Below, in pieces: positions 21,683 to 31,355 of a DNA stretch of 64,000 bases. Numbering within the stretch: position 1 is the stretch's first letter; every line of letters begins with the position of its first letter. The notes under the pieces were generated by a model. The model saw only the letters and a program-made list of their open reading frames with translations, ran no database searches and had not been told where the DNA came from. Both the position numbers and the translations under genes were made by a program. The DNA comes from Methylomonas rapida (GTDB taxonomy: Bacteria > Pseudomonadota > Gammaproteobacteria > Methylococcales > Methylomonadaceae). The stretch lies in assembly GCF_024360925.2 (NCBI RefSeq), contig NZ_CP113517.1, positions 1-64,000 of the forward strand. The letters run 5' to 3'.

Positions 21683-22592
21683 TTAGTTGATTCCGATCCA
21701 AGCTTCGAGTCTGGATTTTATATAGTCAGGCGACAGTCTTTCTTGTTCCAATCTCGAGGCGAATTTATCTGTATTTTTTAAATTCGAAAATATTCGAGCT
21801 TCTGAGTCGGTAAGAAATTTAGGCAGGTTATTGACCGATGTTCGTTCACCGACCATCCGGCTCTTATGTTCATCGAGTGTTTCCTGATCCATCATAAGTA
21901 CTTCGACAGTCGATAACTTTGAACGGACATCGCTCAAGATGGATAGCCCCCAGGTGTCTATATCTCCCCAGTAAGCAACGTTTTTGGATTTAAGCCATAC
22001 TGCCTCCATCCAGGCCACATTTTTTCCTCCACCAAATATAGCAATGGTATCTGGGAGGGAAGGTAACCCCAATCCTGATTCCATGTTTTCTATAACAAGG
22101 ATGTTTTTAGCTGGAAGTGCCTGTTGTTTTAAAACGTCTCTGGACAGTTGCAGTACGGGGAAGCCGCCTATTCTCACTTTTGTATCTTCGCACAAGGGAC
22201 GAATGGTTAACCATGCTGTGGGTTTCGCGATGCATGCAAGCCATTTGAGTAACCCGCCGGCATTTGATACTGCATTGTTATGGATTTTATCGAGAATGTC
22301 GGTAATCAAAAAACCATATGTTTCGAGAAACTTGGTGTCGACGCCAACCAGTGGCAGAGCTCTAAGATATTTTCCTGTTCCCATAGCGGGAATTAATTGC
22401 TTGATTAAATCCGGCAGTAAACTGGCATCAGCTGGGTTCATTGTCTCAATCGTATTTAAGTTTTTTACCAATGCTGAATAAGTTTCGGGATAGACCTTTA
22501 ATAAGGGAGACATATTGGTTTCCCAGATTTGACTTCTCTTTAGCGCTCCATCTCCGACAAATTCGATCAGCTCTTGGACGCTTTTTAAAACG
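21683..22592 (-). pseudogene. jetD: jetD 3' part (Wadjet nuclease subunit), interrupted by IS1380
   Basis: C-terminal ~300 residues of JetD, the TOPRIM nuclease that cleaves plasmid DNA extruded by the JetABC complex. Seen: the TOPRIM glutamate in ILVIENMESGLG and the paired aspartates in YWGDIDTWGLSIL, both characteristic of the DUF2220/topoisomerase-VI-like fold. The gene is broken by an IS1380-family element. Removing the IS and one AAAAA copy rejoins LSEQTLPKFF to VLKSVQELIEF in frame, giving about 395-401 aa, the normal JetD size. A Met codon at 22627 inside the IS could start a 314-aa truncated protein lacking the N-terminal arm. Confidence 0.88.
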
Positions 22593-22597
22593 AAAAA
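22593..22597. repeat. Left 5-bp target duplication of the IS1380-family element
   Basis: AAAAA beside the IS left end, matching 24266-24270. Only a 5-bp (not 4-bp) duplication restores the jetD reading frame, which fixes its length. Confidence 0.8.
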
Positions 22598-24265
22598 CCT
22601 GAATCCGTGACTTAAAAGGCCATCCACGGCCGCAACGCAATGATTTAAAACGCTTATTCTGGGATAATACCGCTATTCTTCCATTCACCCGGCGAGTGAT
22701 TCATGAAGCGGTTTATCCTGGAGCAATCTGAAACTGAATTTTATACCAGCCATTCTGGATTAGCCTTGGTCGGTTTATGTTTGAATCAATATGGCCAGCT
22801 CAATCAGGCGCTGGAAAAAGGTATTCCGCTACGGCACGGTATTGCTCACGCCGATATTATCAAAAGCTATATAGGCACCCTTAGCCTGGGCAAAAGCGAC
22901 TTCGAAGCCATCGAAAACCATCGCGACGACGACTATTTCAAAGCCGCGCTCGCCATTCATCAAGTACCCTCCAGCGCCCGCCTCAGACAGCGACTGGATG
23001 AACACGCCGACGCCTTATTACCGATCATTTATCAAAGCAACCTCGATTTTCTGGCTCACGCCCAGGTGCCGGTAACGCCGTTAGCCACAGGCCATGTCGC
23101 GTTGGATATCGATGTTTACCCCATGAACAACGAAAAAACCTGCAAAGAAGGCGTCTCCCGAACCTACAAAGGTTTTGACGGCTACGCCCCGATTGCCCTC
23201 TATCTGGGTAAAGAGGGCTGGTGTATTGGTAATGAACTGCGCGAAGGCAAGCAGCATTGCCAATACGAATTCCGCTATGCGCTGGAGCGCGGACTCGCCG
23301 CCGCGAAACGTTTGACGACTTTGCCTTTGTTGGTCCGGCTGGATGGCGGTCACGACGCGCTCGACAATCGCATCGACTTACACGAAGCCGATCAGGTCGA
23401 TTTCATCATCAAATGGAACCCGCGTAAACAAGATGCCGACGCCTGGCTGGCCTACGCCGAACAACACGGCCAGTGGACCACACCGCGCGAAGGCAAACGC
23501 GTGGCCTTGTTCAGTGTCATGGAGCAACACACTCGCAACGGTAAAACCTATACCTGTCGCCGGGTCATGCAAATCACCGAGCGCACCATCACGGCTCAAG
23601 GCCAAGCCCTCGTGCTACCGGATATCGAAATCGAAGGCTGGTGGACCAGTCTGCCGGTGGCCGATTACGACGATGCCATGGTTATTGCCCTCTATCGCGA
23701 CCATGCCACCGCTGAACAATTCCACAGCGAATTCAAGACCGATCTGGATATCGAGCGCCTGCCATCCGGCAAGTTTGCCACCAACGACCTGATCATGAGC
23801 CTCAGCGCCTATAGCTACAACATCCTGCGCTGGATAGGCCTGATCGGCTTGCTGGGCGAACAAAGCCCGGTCAGGCATCCTGCCAAGCGGCGGCGTATCA
23901 AAACCGTGATCCAGGAACTGATGTATCTGGCCGCGCGACTCATCCGTAGCGGGCACCGGCTGAAGCTGCGCTTTTCACAGAGCTGTCCCGGTTTCATCGC
24001 TTTTGAATCCACCTACGCCAAACTCGCCGCCGGCTAGCGACTGATCGCTCTGCCATCGATAGCACAACGCCGCAAATTCACAGTGGCTTGGGAATCCTGC
24101 GCCTAAAGTCCATCAAATTGAATCATGCAGGGAAAATATTCCAGATAATACGCTGCATTTCTAGCCGTTAAACTCGATTGCCCGGACCACACTTTTAAAT
24201 TCAGCGAATTTTGGAAGAGTATGACGAATAAAAGGTCTGGCAATATGTGGAGTCACGGATTCAGG
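22598..24265 (+). mobile_element. IS1380-family insertion sequence, 1,668 bp, complete
   Basis: Perfect 15-bp inverted ends CCTGAATCCGTGACT (22598-22612 and the complement at 24251-24265) with 5-bp flanking repeats. One transposase gene on the plus strand, opposite to jetD. The 228 bp after the transposase stop hold no gene. The element is GC-richer than the surrounding cargo, consistent with a later arrival. Confidence 0.93.
22703..24037 (+). CDS. IS1380-family transposase
   Basis: 444-aa DDE transposase. Seen: the first catalytic Asp in ALDIDVYPMNNEKT, the second in LVRLDGGHDALDNR, and the Glu-containing AEQFHSEFKTDLDIERLPS of the IS4/IS1380 YREK-like region. Starts at the ATG shortly inside the left end and ends with EST-YAKLAAG, a normal full-length protein. 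It mobilises the surrounding IS, here landed in jetD. Confidence 0.93.
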   Translation: MKRFILEQSETEFYTSHSGLALVGLCLNQYGQLNQALEKGIPLRHGIAHADIIKSYIGTLSLGKSDFEAIENHRDDDYFKAALAIHQVPSSARLRQRLDEHADALLPIIYQSNLDFLAHAQVPVTPLATGHVALDIDVYPMNNEKTCKEGVSRTYKGFDGYAPIALYLGKEGWCIGNELREGKQHCQYEFRYALERGLAAAKRLTTLPLLVRLDGGHDALDNRIDLHEADQVDFIIKWNPRKQDADAWLAYAEQHGQWTTPREGKRVALFSVMEQHTRNGKTYTCRRVMQITERTITAQGQALVLPDIEIEGWWTSLPVADYDDAMVIALYRDHATAEQFHSEFKTDLDIERLPSGKFATNDLIMSLSAYSYNILRWIGLIGLLGEQSPVRHPAKRRRIKTVIQELMYLAARLIRSGHRLKLRFSQSCPGFIAFESTYAKLAAG

Positions 24266-24543
24266 AAAAATTTAGGTAACGTTTGTTCGGAAAGCACCCG
24301 ATAATTTCGGGTTTCCCATTCGATCAGGTGCTGAGCGGCAAATGAGCGCCATTGGCCAATAAATTTTTGGAAATGTTCCATATCACCAACAGCGAGTTGG
24401 CCTGTTGGTGGCTTTAATCCAATTCGAATCGGAAACGGTTTATCGTTCAGTAGGCGCGCTTTTAAGCCAGTGAAGTTTTGCCATTCCCGTTTTAATATGA
24501 GCTCCTCTATGTCGGAAGGTAGTAAGCCCCACGGCCTATCCAT
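24253..24543 (-). pseudogene. jetD: jetD 5' part, interrupted by IS1380
   Basis: First ~90 native codons of JetD (DUF3322-type N-terminal arm): MDRPWGLLPSDIEELILKR, then SFAAQHLIEWETRNYR. After LPKFF the frame runs into the IS and stops. I place the start at the ATG at 24543, one base after the jetC stop; an ATG at 24561 overlapping jetC would add six residues. The matching C-terminal part is at 21683-22592. Confidence 0.85.
24266..24270. repeat. Right 5-bp target duplication of the IS1380-family element
   Basis: AAAAA immediately after the IS right end; pairs with 22593-22597. Confidence 0.8.
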
Positions 24544-24544
24544 T

Positions 24545-27500
24545 TTATAACTCCACGCCAAATGATATGGCCTCCATCATGAACTGTTGTTGACGCTGTT
24601 GTTCAAGACGTTCGTCAATTTCTTTCCAAGTAACTTCACAGAGGTGGCTTTCATGGTTCTCTTGATCTCGCTCAGCTATGAGCAGAGAACGAGCCGACTC
24701 CCTGGCTAAATTGAGATTTTTGTATGGGGTGATCAGGTTGACGTGAATGTGTAGCTCTTTGAACACCCGCAACACTCTGCGGCTGACCGCCTCTGCTGTA
24801 TTGGAAAATGCCTCGTCTAAAAAAACAGTACAGTAAACAGGTTTGTCGTAGCCGTCCGGTGTCAATACATAGGCCAAACTGGCGGCAACGATGGTACCGG
24901 CAAATGATTCTTTCTCGCCGCCGGATTTGCCGCTGGACGATTCCAACACGTCTCGCACTTCATGGGTTTCGGCATCCAGTTCTTCCGCATAAAACGACAT
25001 TTGATAGCGGGGATCGAGTAGCCTTAAACTTTCTAAAGTGTTAGATGTCACGGGGCTGCTAGCCTTTTCCAGTATCTGGACGACCGATTGCAAGCGTTCG
25101 AATCGGGCTTCGTGATCGTCACTGGTTGCCTGGCTCAAAACGGTTCTTACGTGCCTGTTGAAGTCCTGAACATGCGGATATTGTTCGACTTTGCTCCCTA
25201 GCTTCAAATGCGAGCCGGGCCGAAACTCGGTTCGAGAGAGTACTCGGTTAATCGTATCAATACGATCGACGATATCTTCCCGTTCCGATTCGAGGCGCTG
25301 GTGGATACGTGCCAGCGACTGTGTTGCGTGTTTATTCAACCTCTCTTTGAATTGCTCAACCAAATGTGGCAAACCCTCTTGTTCGAGCCGATTTAAATGA
25401 GCTAGATACTCTTCAAGACTGGCGGCGTCACATCCCCAGTCTTCGGCAATGACACGCCATTTGTCGTGAGAGCGAAATGAGGACATAATTCGGATCACGG
25501 AATTTTCAGTGTTCCCTTTCCGGTCACGCAATTTTTCTAATTCGCTTTCTATTGTCTGTCTGATCTGGTATTCAATAGAGGGTATCCGTTCAAGATCACT
25601 TATCTGGATGGCTCCAACCCTTTGTTTGAGCAAATCGCGCAAGGTATTATCCAAACCGATACATGCTGCGGCCTTAGCTACTTGTTGCTGTTCTGTTGCA
25701 TCGGTTAGTTTTCCATTCAGTTCACCTTCGGAAATTTTTTGTTGTTCTTTGTTTTCTCTTATATTTGCGAGTTCTTGTTTGGCACTATCCCAACGTTGCC
25801 TAGCTTTTTCAAGATCGCTTCCAGCTTCCTCTAGCGCTTGTAAATCGCTTTTTACTAGAGATACTTTCGACTCCCAATAAGGCGCATTAATCTCATCCCA
25901 CTGATAATTGCGCAACTTTTCCCAAAGCGATTTTCTTTCGTTAATAGTTCCCAGCGTTTCCTCGGCGCTTTTATCAGCTTGAATAGCATCGTTTAATTTT
26001 GTAGCTAGATTGCTCAGGTCGTTTCGTAATATTGCCAATCTGGATTTATTGGAAAAACCCAGATACCAGTTGCGGCGGTCGTCAATTCGGTGTTGATCCT
26101 TTTTCTCAAAGCGTCCCTTATCCATGTGCATCAAGCCTTGTTGAGTCATGGAAAATGGGGTGATATCCAATTCTTCGGTAGATGAAACACAATGCAGGTC
26201 AAAGCGTGCTAAATATCGTTTTAGCCAAGCCCGATATGGATGATCACGCCAGACCAATTTGCGCAAAAAACCATTGGTTTTGAATTCCGCTACTTGAAGG
26301 GAGCTTTCATCTCGGACTATCTGAACACGAACATGTAATCCAGTATGGCGGGCATTCAACCAACGGGTTACCATTGAGAAGCGATCAGCTGGAACAGCTA
26401 ATGTCGTGCGCAACCCTCCCAAAGCACGCTCAATGGCACCTTGCCACGAACGTTGGGATTCATCGACATCAATCAACTCGCCAATAAATACGCATTGTTC
26501 ACGCACTAGACCCAAAGACTCCACTAGTTCGTCGCGCAGTTGTTGAAACTTGATATCGATATTGGAATCTGGACGCGCTTCGATTTCTTCAATCTCTGTG
26601 CGAATGGTTCGTTCTTGCGCTGTTAGCTGGCTAACGGTTCCACGCCGCTCTGCAAAGGTGAGCAGTGCTTCTTTATTTTCTGCCGCAATTCTCTCAAGGC
26701 TGGCTTCAGTTTGTGATTGATTATGCAAAAATTGTTGTTCTTGCAATTGATCATTCAATCCCAAAGCACGAGTGTCACTCTGATACCGAGAGGAATGAAG
26801 GATTACTTGAGTCAATCGCTGTTCAGCGTTGGCCAATTCCTGTTTTAACGACTCTATACGGCCACCACCGAGTTTTATATAGTCTTCGTGTCGTTGTTCC
26901 GCCAGTTTATCGGCATCAGCTTCCTGTGTAGAAAGCTGATTTATCAATAAGGATAAATTTTGTAACGTATTTTTATAATTTTCGATTTTATCGTGCCACA
27001 GAGCAAAACCTATTTCTCCAAAGTAAGTGGAAAGCCCATCGCGTTGGCCTTTTAATCGCTCAAGCTCTGTTTCGGTTTGTTTTAGCGTTTCATCCAAGTC
27101 GGGCAATCTGGATAAATGATCCATTTGTTGTCTAGCGTCGATCAATTCATTGTGAATTGCAACCAGATCGGCAAACTCATCAACCACTTTCCGGGCGTCA
27201 TCTTTAACTGTGCTGGGTTCCAACACCAATTCCCTGATCAGACCGGTTAAATCATCGATCTTTTTCAGACCTAATGCTCTCGACAGCAAGGCAGGGGCAT
27301 TCTTGTTATCCATGTATAAAAGCTTTCGATACAGTTCCTGATAATCGAAAAAGCTATCGTCACAACAAGTGATGGCTGGATCGTTCCGCAGCCATTGTTT
27401 CAACGAACGAGCATTGCCTTCGCCAAAAGCATCGAGAATTTCTTTAAGAGATAGGTTTCTTTTTGCAACACAATAAATCCGTTTCACATCGGATAGCGCG

Positions 27501-27928
27501 TTGTTCGCTTGAGTTGTCCAGAAGATGGCGGTTAATGTTATGGAAGAGCCATCGTCACCACGATAAAGTGCCCTTAATCCAGTAACGACAGCTTTGTCCC
27601 GTTTACTTTTGACTCGTGTGCCAGCTCCGTCATGCACGGAACCGAAACTGCCGCGCATGTAGGAAAGCAGCGTTCGATCAGTGCGATCTCCTTGCGCGGC
27701 GGCCACGTTGAACGTTGCTCGGCCTGCCGGTAAAAGCAAAGCCATCAGACCGTCAATAAAAGTCGATTTGCCGGCACCGTTATCGCCGGTGACCAAGGTT
27801 CCATGAGGATCGATTACTGCGGAATGTAAGCCATGAAACGAACCCCAGTTATAGACGGAAAGCTCTGCTAAACGGATTTGGCCTATGCTGAACAGCGAAT
27901 GAATGTTTCCAACGTCAATGTTATGCAT
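24545..27928 (-). CDS. jetC: Wadjet SMC-like ATPase JetC
   Basis: MukB-like SMC subunit of the Wadjet condensin, which extrudes DNA loops and singles out small circular plasmids. About 1,127 aa. Walker A GDNGAGKSTFIDGLMALL lies near the N terminus, long coiled coils fill the middle with a hinge-like globular part around the centre, and the C terminus has the signature SSGKSGGEKESFAG and Walker B VFLDEAFSN. I use the ATG at 27928 (MHNIDVGN), overlapping jetB by 8 bp; an upstream ATG at 27952 is possible. Order jetA-jetB-jetC-jetD with overlaps is that of a type I Wadjet operon. Confidence 0.95.
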   Translation of the reverse strand: MHNIDVGNIHSLFSIGQIRLAELSVYNWGSFHGLHSAVIDPHGTLVTGDNGAGKSTFIDGLMALLLPAGRATFNVAAAQGDRTDRTLLSYMRGSFGSVHDGAGTRVKSKRDKAVVTGLRALYRGDDGSSITLTAIFWTTQANNALSDVKRIYCVAKRNLSLKEILDAFGEGNARSLKQWLRNDPAITCCDDSFFDYQELYRKLLYMDNKNAPALLSRALGLKKIDDLTGLIRELVLEPSTVKDDARKVVDEFADLVAIHNELIDARQQMDHLSRLPDLDETLKQTETELERLKGQRDGLSTYFGEIGFALWHDKIENYKNTLQNLSLLINQLSTQEADADKLAEQRHEDYIKLGGGRIESLKQELANAEQRLTQVILHSSRYQSDTRALGLNDQLQEQQFLHNQSQTEASLERIAAENKEALLTFAERRGTVSQLTAQERTIRTEIEEIEARPDSNIDIKFQQLRDELVESLGLVREQCVFIGELIDVDESQRSWQGAIERALGGLRTTLAVPADRFSMVTRWLNARHTGLHVRVQIVRDESSLQVAEFKTNGFLRKLVWRDHPYRAWLKRYLARFDLHCVSSTEELDITPFSMTQQGLMHMDKGRFEKKDQHRIDDRRNWYLGFSNKSRLAILRNDLSNLATKLNDAIQADKSAEETLGTINERKSLWEKLRNYQWDEINAPYWESKVSLVKSDLQALEEAGSDLEKARQRWDSAKQELANIRENKEQQKISEGELNGKLTDATEQQQVAKAAACIGLDNTLRDLLKQRVGAIQISDLERIPSIEYQIRQTIESELEKLRDRKGNTENSVIRIMSSFRSHDKWRVIAEDWGCDAASLEEYLAHLNRLEQEGLPHLVEQFKERLNKHATQSLARIHQRLESEREDIVDRIDTINRVLSRTEFRPGSHLKLGSKVEQYPHVQDFNRHVRTVLSQATSDDHEARFERLQSVVQILEKASSPVTSNTLESLRLLDPRYQMSFYAEELDAETHEVRDVLESSSGKSGGEKESFAGTIVAASLAYVLTPDGYDKPVYCTVFLDEAFSNTAEAVSRRVLRVFKELHIHVNLITPYKNLNLARESARSLLIAERDQENHESHLCEVTWKEIDERLEQQRQQQFMMEAISFGVEL

Positions 27929-28781
27929 CTTCCTCTCCCTGATCAATTTCATTTTTTTCCTGCAAATCGGTATTTAACCCGGCTTCACGCGCTAACTGTT
28001 GATATTCCAAGAGCATGCTTTCTAAAAATTCCGCATTAACGACATAACGAATAATCGGGGTAATCTCGAAACGATCATCGTTGCCACGTACCGAACTTAG
28101 AATATGTCGTTCCGTCATCTTTTTTAATGCGGCATCAAGTTGTCTGCGATCCGATTTGCTGCTGTTGGTCAACGATAGAAAGGGTGACAAATTGGCTTCG
28201 ATTTTCTCTACGTCGATAATGATTTTTTGTTCGCCTGTCGTTTCCCGTTCCTGATAATGCTTACGCAGTACCAGAAGTAGAAAGGTGTCATAAAGCGAAA
28301 GTGTTCTGCGGGTAATTAAGGAAACCGTTTCTTCATTTTCTCCGTCGCTTTCATCCAGCCCGGCAATGAATGCGACGCCGGCCCGCTGATCGAGTATCAG
28401 TTTTAGGTAGACATCTGCTAAGTGGTTTCGAATAGCGTCTTGATAACGGCAAATTGAATCAAATAGGTTTGATTTTTGGCTGGCTAAAATCACGCCCTGC
28501 CTGAATAAGCTTACGAGTGCTCGTCTTGCTTCGGGCGGCATGCTGCCGTTATTCAACGTTACGGTATCATCGAGTGTTTCTTCAGTTGGCGAATCGTCTT
28601 GGTCCTCAATGGGTGTTGCAGAGAAAGATTCTTCATACGCTGACACTGATTTGAGCGCCTGGATATCTCCATTTGAGTTTTGCAATGATGACGGATGATC
28701 GTCTTGACGCTGCCGGAATCGATCAAATAAATCGCTTATTCCCGATTGGAGGGCACTGTGTTCCAAATCATCGTGGCTCAT
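27921..28781 (-). CDS. jetB: Wadjet kite-like subunit JetB
   Basis: MukE-like (DUF4194) subunit that bridges JetA and JetC heads. 286 aa. The N-terminal 90 residues are polar and probably disordered; the rest reads as paired winged-helix domains (ISLITRRTLSLYDTFLLLVL; RRQLDAALKKMTERHIL). It overlaps jetA by 4 bp (ATGA) and jetC by about 8 bp, so translation is coupled. Identified mainly by operon position and the typical JetB segments. Confidence 0.88.
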   Translation of the reverse strand: MSHDDLEHSALQSGISDLFDRFRQRQDDHPSSLQNSNGDIQALKSVSAYEESFSATPIEDQDDSPTEETLDDTVTLNNGSMPPEARRALVSLFRQGVILASQKSNLFDSICRYQDAIRNHLADVYLKLILDQRAGVAFIAGLDESDGENEETVSLITRRTLSLYDTFLLLVLRKHYQERETTGEQKIIIDVEKIEANLSPFLSLTNSSKSDRRQLDAALKKMTERHILSSVRGNDDRFEITPIIRYVVNAEFLESMLLEYQQLAREAGLNTDLQEKNEIDQGEEDA

Positions 28782-30238
28782 AGTGCCATCTCCTCTATGC
28801 TGTCGGGAAATAGGTCTGCTGTTAGCAGGAACTTTGGAATGGTAGCTTCAAGACGGACACCCTGTTTGTCTAAAAACGCTACTTTTTCTTTGTCATTCAA
28901 CGTTGTGGCGCCCACTGATCTGGCCACACGCAGGTAGGCGACTAATTCTTCCAGACCTGACGTCAACGGGTGCCTCGCTGCGATAGAGGCAATTGTCATC
29001 GGGCCATGTTTAAGCAGCGTGTCTCGAGTTAGCATGGCAATTTCCTTAACTTTTACAGTGTCTAAACAATCCAGCATGAGTGCGTTCGGGATTCTGGAAT
29101 TGGTTTGCTCTTCTACGCCGGACGTATTCAATTTTTCGTCAGGCATTCTCAGGCGCATATTGTCGGGAGAAGACATTTGAATTGGGCCAACGGGTAACGA
29201 TAACGAAGTTGAAGTTTTGGGCTCCGTTCCGGCTTCTTTCAAGTCAATCGCCAGGCGTTCCAATTGATGTAGCAACTTATCAACCGCTCTATTTTCCAGA
29301 GCAGCTCCGCTTTCGATATAGGCCCTTAAGCTCTCTTCTGTCCTGCGTCTGATATGAAAAACGCGTTCGCTTTCATGGGATAATTCCCGCATCAATCGGC
29401 TCAGAAACTGATGTTGCTGCTGCGTTAGCTGTGCTGAGACCGGTCGGTTCAAGATACTGCGCAGCTGGTCCTTAAATTCGGTGGATCTGTTTTGATCGCA
29501 CAAAAGTTGGAAAAAACCCTCGAATGCGCTTCCCGCATCGGTTTCGGCCAGCAACATTTCCTTTTCCATGACGGATAACAGGAGATCGCCACGTTTCGAA
29601 CCTCCCTCGATCATCTGTACCCGAACAGCCTGGTCAAGTTCGCGAATTTCATCCTCTACTCGTCGAAAATCTCCGGTCAACACAGAAGCCAATTGATATA
29701 TTTCCCTTATTCGTTCCCGCTGCTGTACCTCGGATAACTGGGTAACTACGCCGGCATTCAACGCATCGATTTCGCGCTGTAACTCGGATTTTCTCTGTTC
29801 GAGCAGTGCAATCCGTTCGTCGGCATTGGGGCTGACAGCCACCGCAAAATCACGCACGGCTTCTTGTACGATTCGAAGATGTGATGCCGTTGTACCCGTA
29901 CTTCGCTGATCCAGTCCCTGGCAAAATCTCAATGCAACTTCGCTGGCATCTGTTTTGGTGAGTTTGTCGTCCATCTCTCGCAACCAGCCGCTTCGAATCC
30001 ATTGATTCAAATAAGCTGCGCCTGTAGTTTCTGTTTCCCAAATACCCAGTTCTCTGCATCTTTCCAACTCGGCATCTAACGCCACACGTGCGCGACCGAA
30101 AGGAACTTCACTCTCATCGGAAAATAAATCCGCAATGAATGCCAAGATAATCGGCGCATTATCGGCCCGCAGCAATTTCCAAGCGGTGCTTTCCTGAAAC
30201 AGCCGGCGATACTTAGCTTGTAATCCCTGAAAATTCAA
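28778..30238 (-). CDS. jetA: Wadjet kleisin-like subunit JetA
   Basis: MukF-like (DUF3375) kleisin of the Wadjet complex. 486 aa. The N terminus FQGLQAKYRRLFQESTAWK and LRADNAPIILAFIADLF are hallmark JetA sequences; a coiled-coil region (about 130-215) and a C-terminal winged-helix region follow. First gene of the minus-strand operon, divergent from a WYL regulator with 185 bp between start codons. The operon is intact for A, B and C; only jetD is broken. Confidence 0.92.
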   Translation of the reverse strand: MNFQGLQAKYRRLFQESTAWKLLRADNAPIILAFIADLFSDESEVPFGRARVALDAELERCRELGIWETETTGAAYLNQWIRSGWLREMDDKLTKTDASEVALRFCQGLDQRSTGTTASHLRIVQEAVRDFAVAVSPNADERIALLEQRKSELQREIDALNAGVVTQLSEVQQRERIREIYQLASVLTGDFRRVEDEIRELDQAVRVQMIEGGSKRGDLLLSVMEKEMLLAETDAGSAFEGFFQLLCDQNRSTEFKDQLRSILNRPVSAQLTQQQHQFLSRLMRELSHESERVFHIRRRTEESLRAYIESGAALENRAVDKLLHQLERLAIDLKEAGTEPKTSTSLSLPVGPIQMSSPDNMRLRMPDEKLNTSGVEEQTNSRIPNALMLDCLDTVKVKEIAMLTRDTLLKHGPMTIASIAARHPLTSGLEELVAYLRVARSVGATTLNDKEKVAFLDKQGVRLEATIPKFLLTADLFPDSIEEMAL

Positions 30239-30423
30239 ACTCCGCTCCTATTAAGACTTCAGAACTACAATGCAAGGAAGGAATTCACAATCATTGTCTG
30301 TTGACTTCTCTTCGGCGCAACTAAAATTCATATTATTCATAATGGGTACAATAAATAATCAATTTGATCATGTCAATAGCTCAAATAAATTGCTTTTCTG
30401 TGTTTCTGTTTTAGAATATTCCT
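30239..30423. promoter_or_regulatory. Divergent promoter region between jetA and the WYL regulator
   Basis: AT-rich 185-bp gap between two divergent start codons. It must hold the promoters of the Wadjet operon and of the WYL regulator, which leaves room for shared control. No exact operator motif is called. Confidence 0.5.
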
Positions 30424-31338
30424 ATGAGCATCGAACTTTTATCTGCCCCACCCTCGCAAGCAATCGAGAATTTGAATCAAGCGCAGCGGGAACGTCTGAC
30501 TTTTATTGAATTTCGGCTATTTTTTCTTGGCGGACTAGGGCGACAGGAGCTAATACAAAGGTTTGGTGTTGCCCCGGCAGTCGCGACAAGGGATTTTGCT
30601 CAGTATCGGGAAGCATTCCCAAACAACATTAGTTTTAACGGTAAGACAAAGTCATATGAATTAGGACACGCCTTCTCCCCTGCTTTTAAACATTTTCCAG
30701 ATCAAGTGTTAGCAGTCTTAGCGCATGGATTTGGCTATGGTGGTGTTTACACTTCTGATTGCCTTGTGCCGTGCGAACTTCCGATTATTCTTAGTCGGCC
30801 GACAATAGATGTTCTTGCCCCGATCAGTCGCGCTATCCACCAACAAAAAATTGTTAGCCTAAACTACCAATCTCATAGCAGTGGATTAACGCAACGTGAA
30901 GTAGCGCCATTTGCTTTAGTGAATGATGGCCTTCGTTGGCACGTTCGAGCTTATGATCGGAAAACGAATGAATTTCGTGATTTTGTACTGACAAGAATGG
31001 AGGAAGTGTCAGCATTGGCAGAGAGTGTGTTGTTGAAGCATGAGCTACCATCTGCTGATATTCAATGGAATCGAATAGTCGAACTCGATTTAATACCACA
31101 CCCCAATCAAGATCATCCTGAAATTATTGAAAGGGATTATGGGATGACCGCCGGTGTTTTACACCTTAAGTTAAGAGCGGCAGTTGCCGGATACGTTCTA
31201 CGCCAGTTGATAGTTGATTGTTCACCCGAGCATAGCTTGAAAGGTAAGGAGTACAGACTCTGGCTGAGAAATCATTTAGCGCTTTATGGGGTTTCCAGTG
31301 CAGTCCTTGCACCTGGACATGAAGTAATCAGTTTGTAA
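30424..31338 (+). CDS. WYL-domain transcriptional regulator (BrxR/CapW-like)
   Basis: 304 aa. N-terminal winged helix (RLFFLGGLGRQELIQRFGVA, then PAVATRDFAQYRE, residues about 30-65) followed by a WYL ligand-sensing domain (KIVSLNYQSHSSGL, then LRWHVRAYDRKTNEFRDFVL, about 140-195) and a WCX-type C-terminal part. Regulators of this architecture (BrxR, CapW) repress defence operons and are thought to release DNA on sensing nucleotides or DNA damage products. It sits 18 bp before the helicase-nuclease gene, same strand, and diverges from jetA, so it may control either or both. Confidence 0.85.
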   Translation: MSIELLSAPPSQAIENLNQAQRERLTFIEFRLFFLGGLGRQELIQRFGVAPAVATRDFAQYREAFPNNISFNGKTKSYELGHAFSPAFKHFPDQVLAVLAHGFGYGGVYTSDCLVPCELPIILSRPTIDVLAPISRAIHQQKIVSLNYQSHSSGLTQREVAPFALVNDGLRWHVRAYDRKTNEFRDFVLTRMEEVSALAESVLLKHELPSADIQWNRIVELDLIPHPNQDHPEIIERDYGMTAGVLHLKLRAAVAGYVLRQLIVDCSPEHSLKGKEYRLWLRNHLALYGVSSAVLAPGHEVISL

Positions 31339-31355
31339 ATATTTTAGAGTTGGTG

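Noticed and set aside
22594..22597. 4-bp duplication for the IS1380 element
   Set aside because: Removing the IS with four bases leaves jetD out of frame; five bases restore it exactly.
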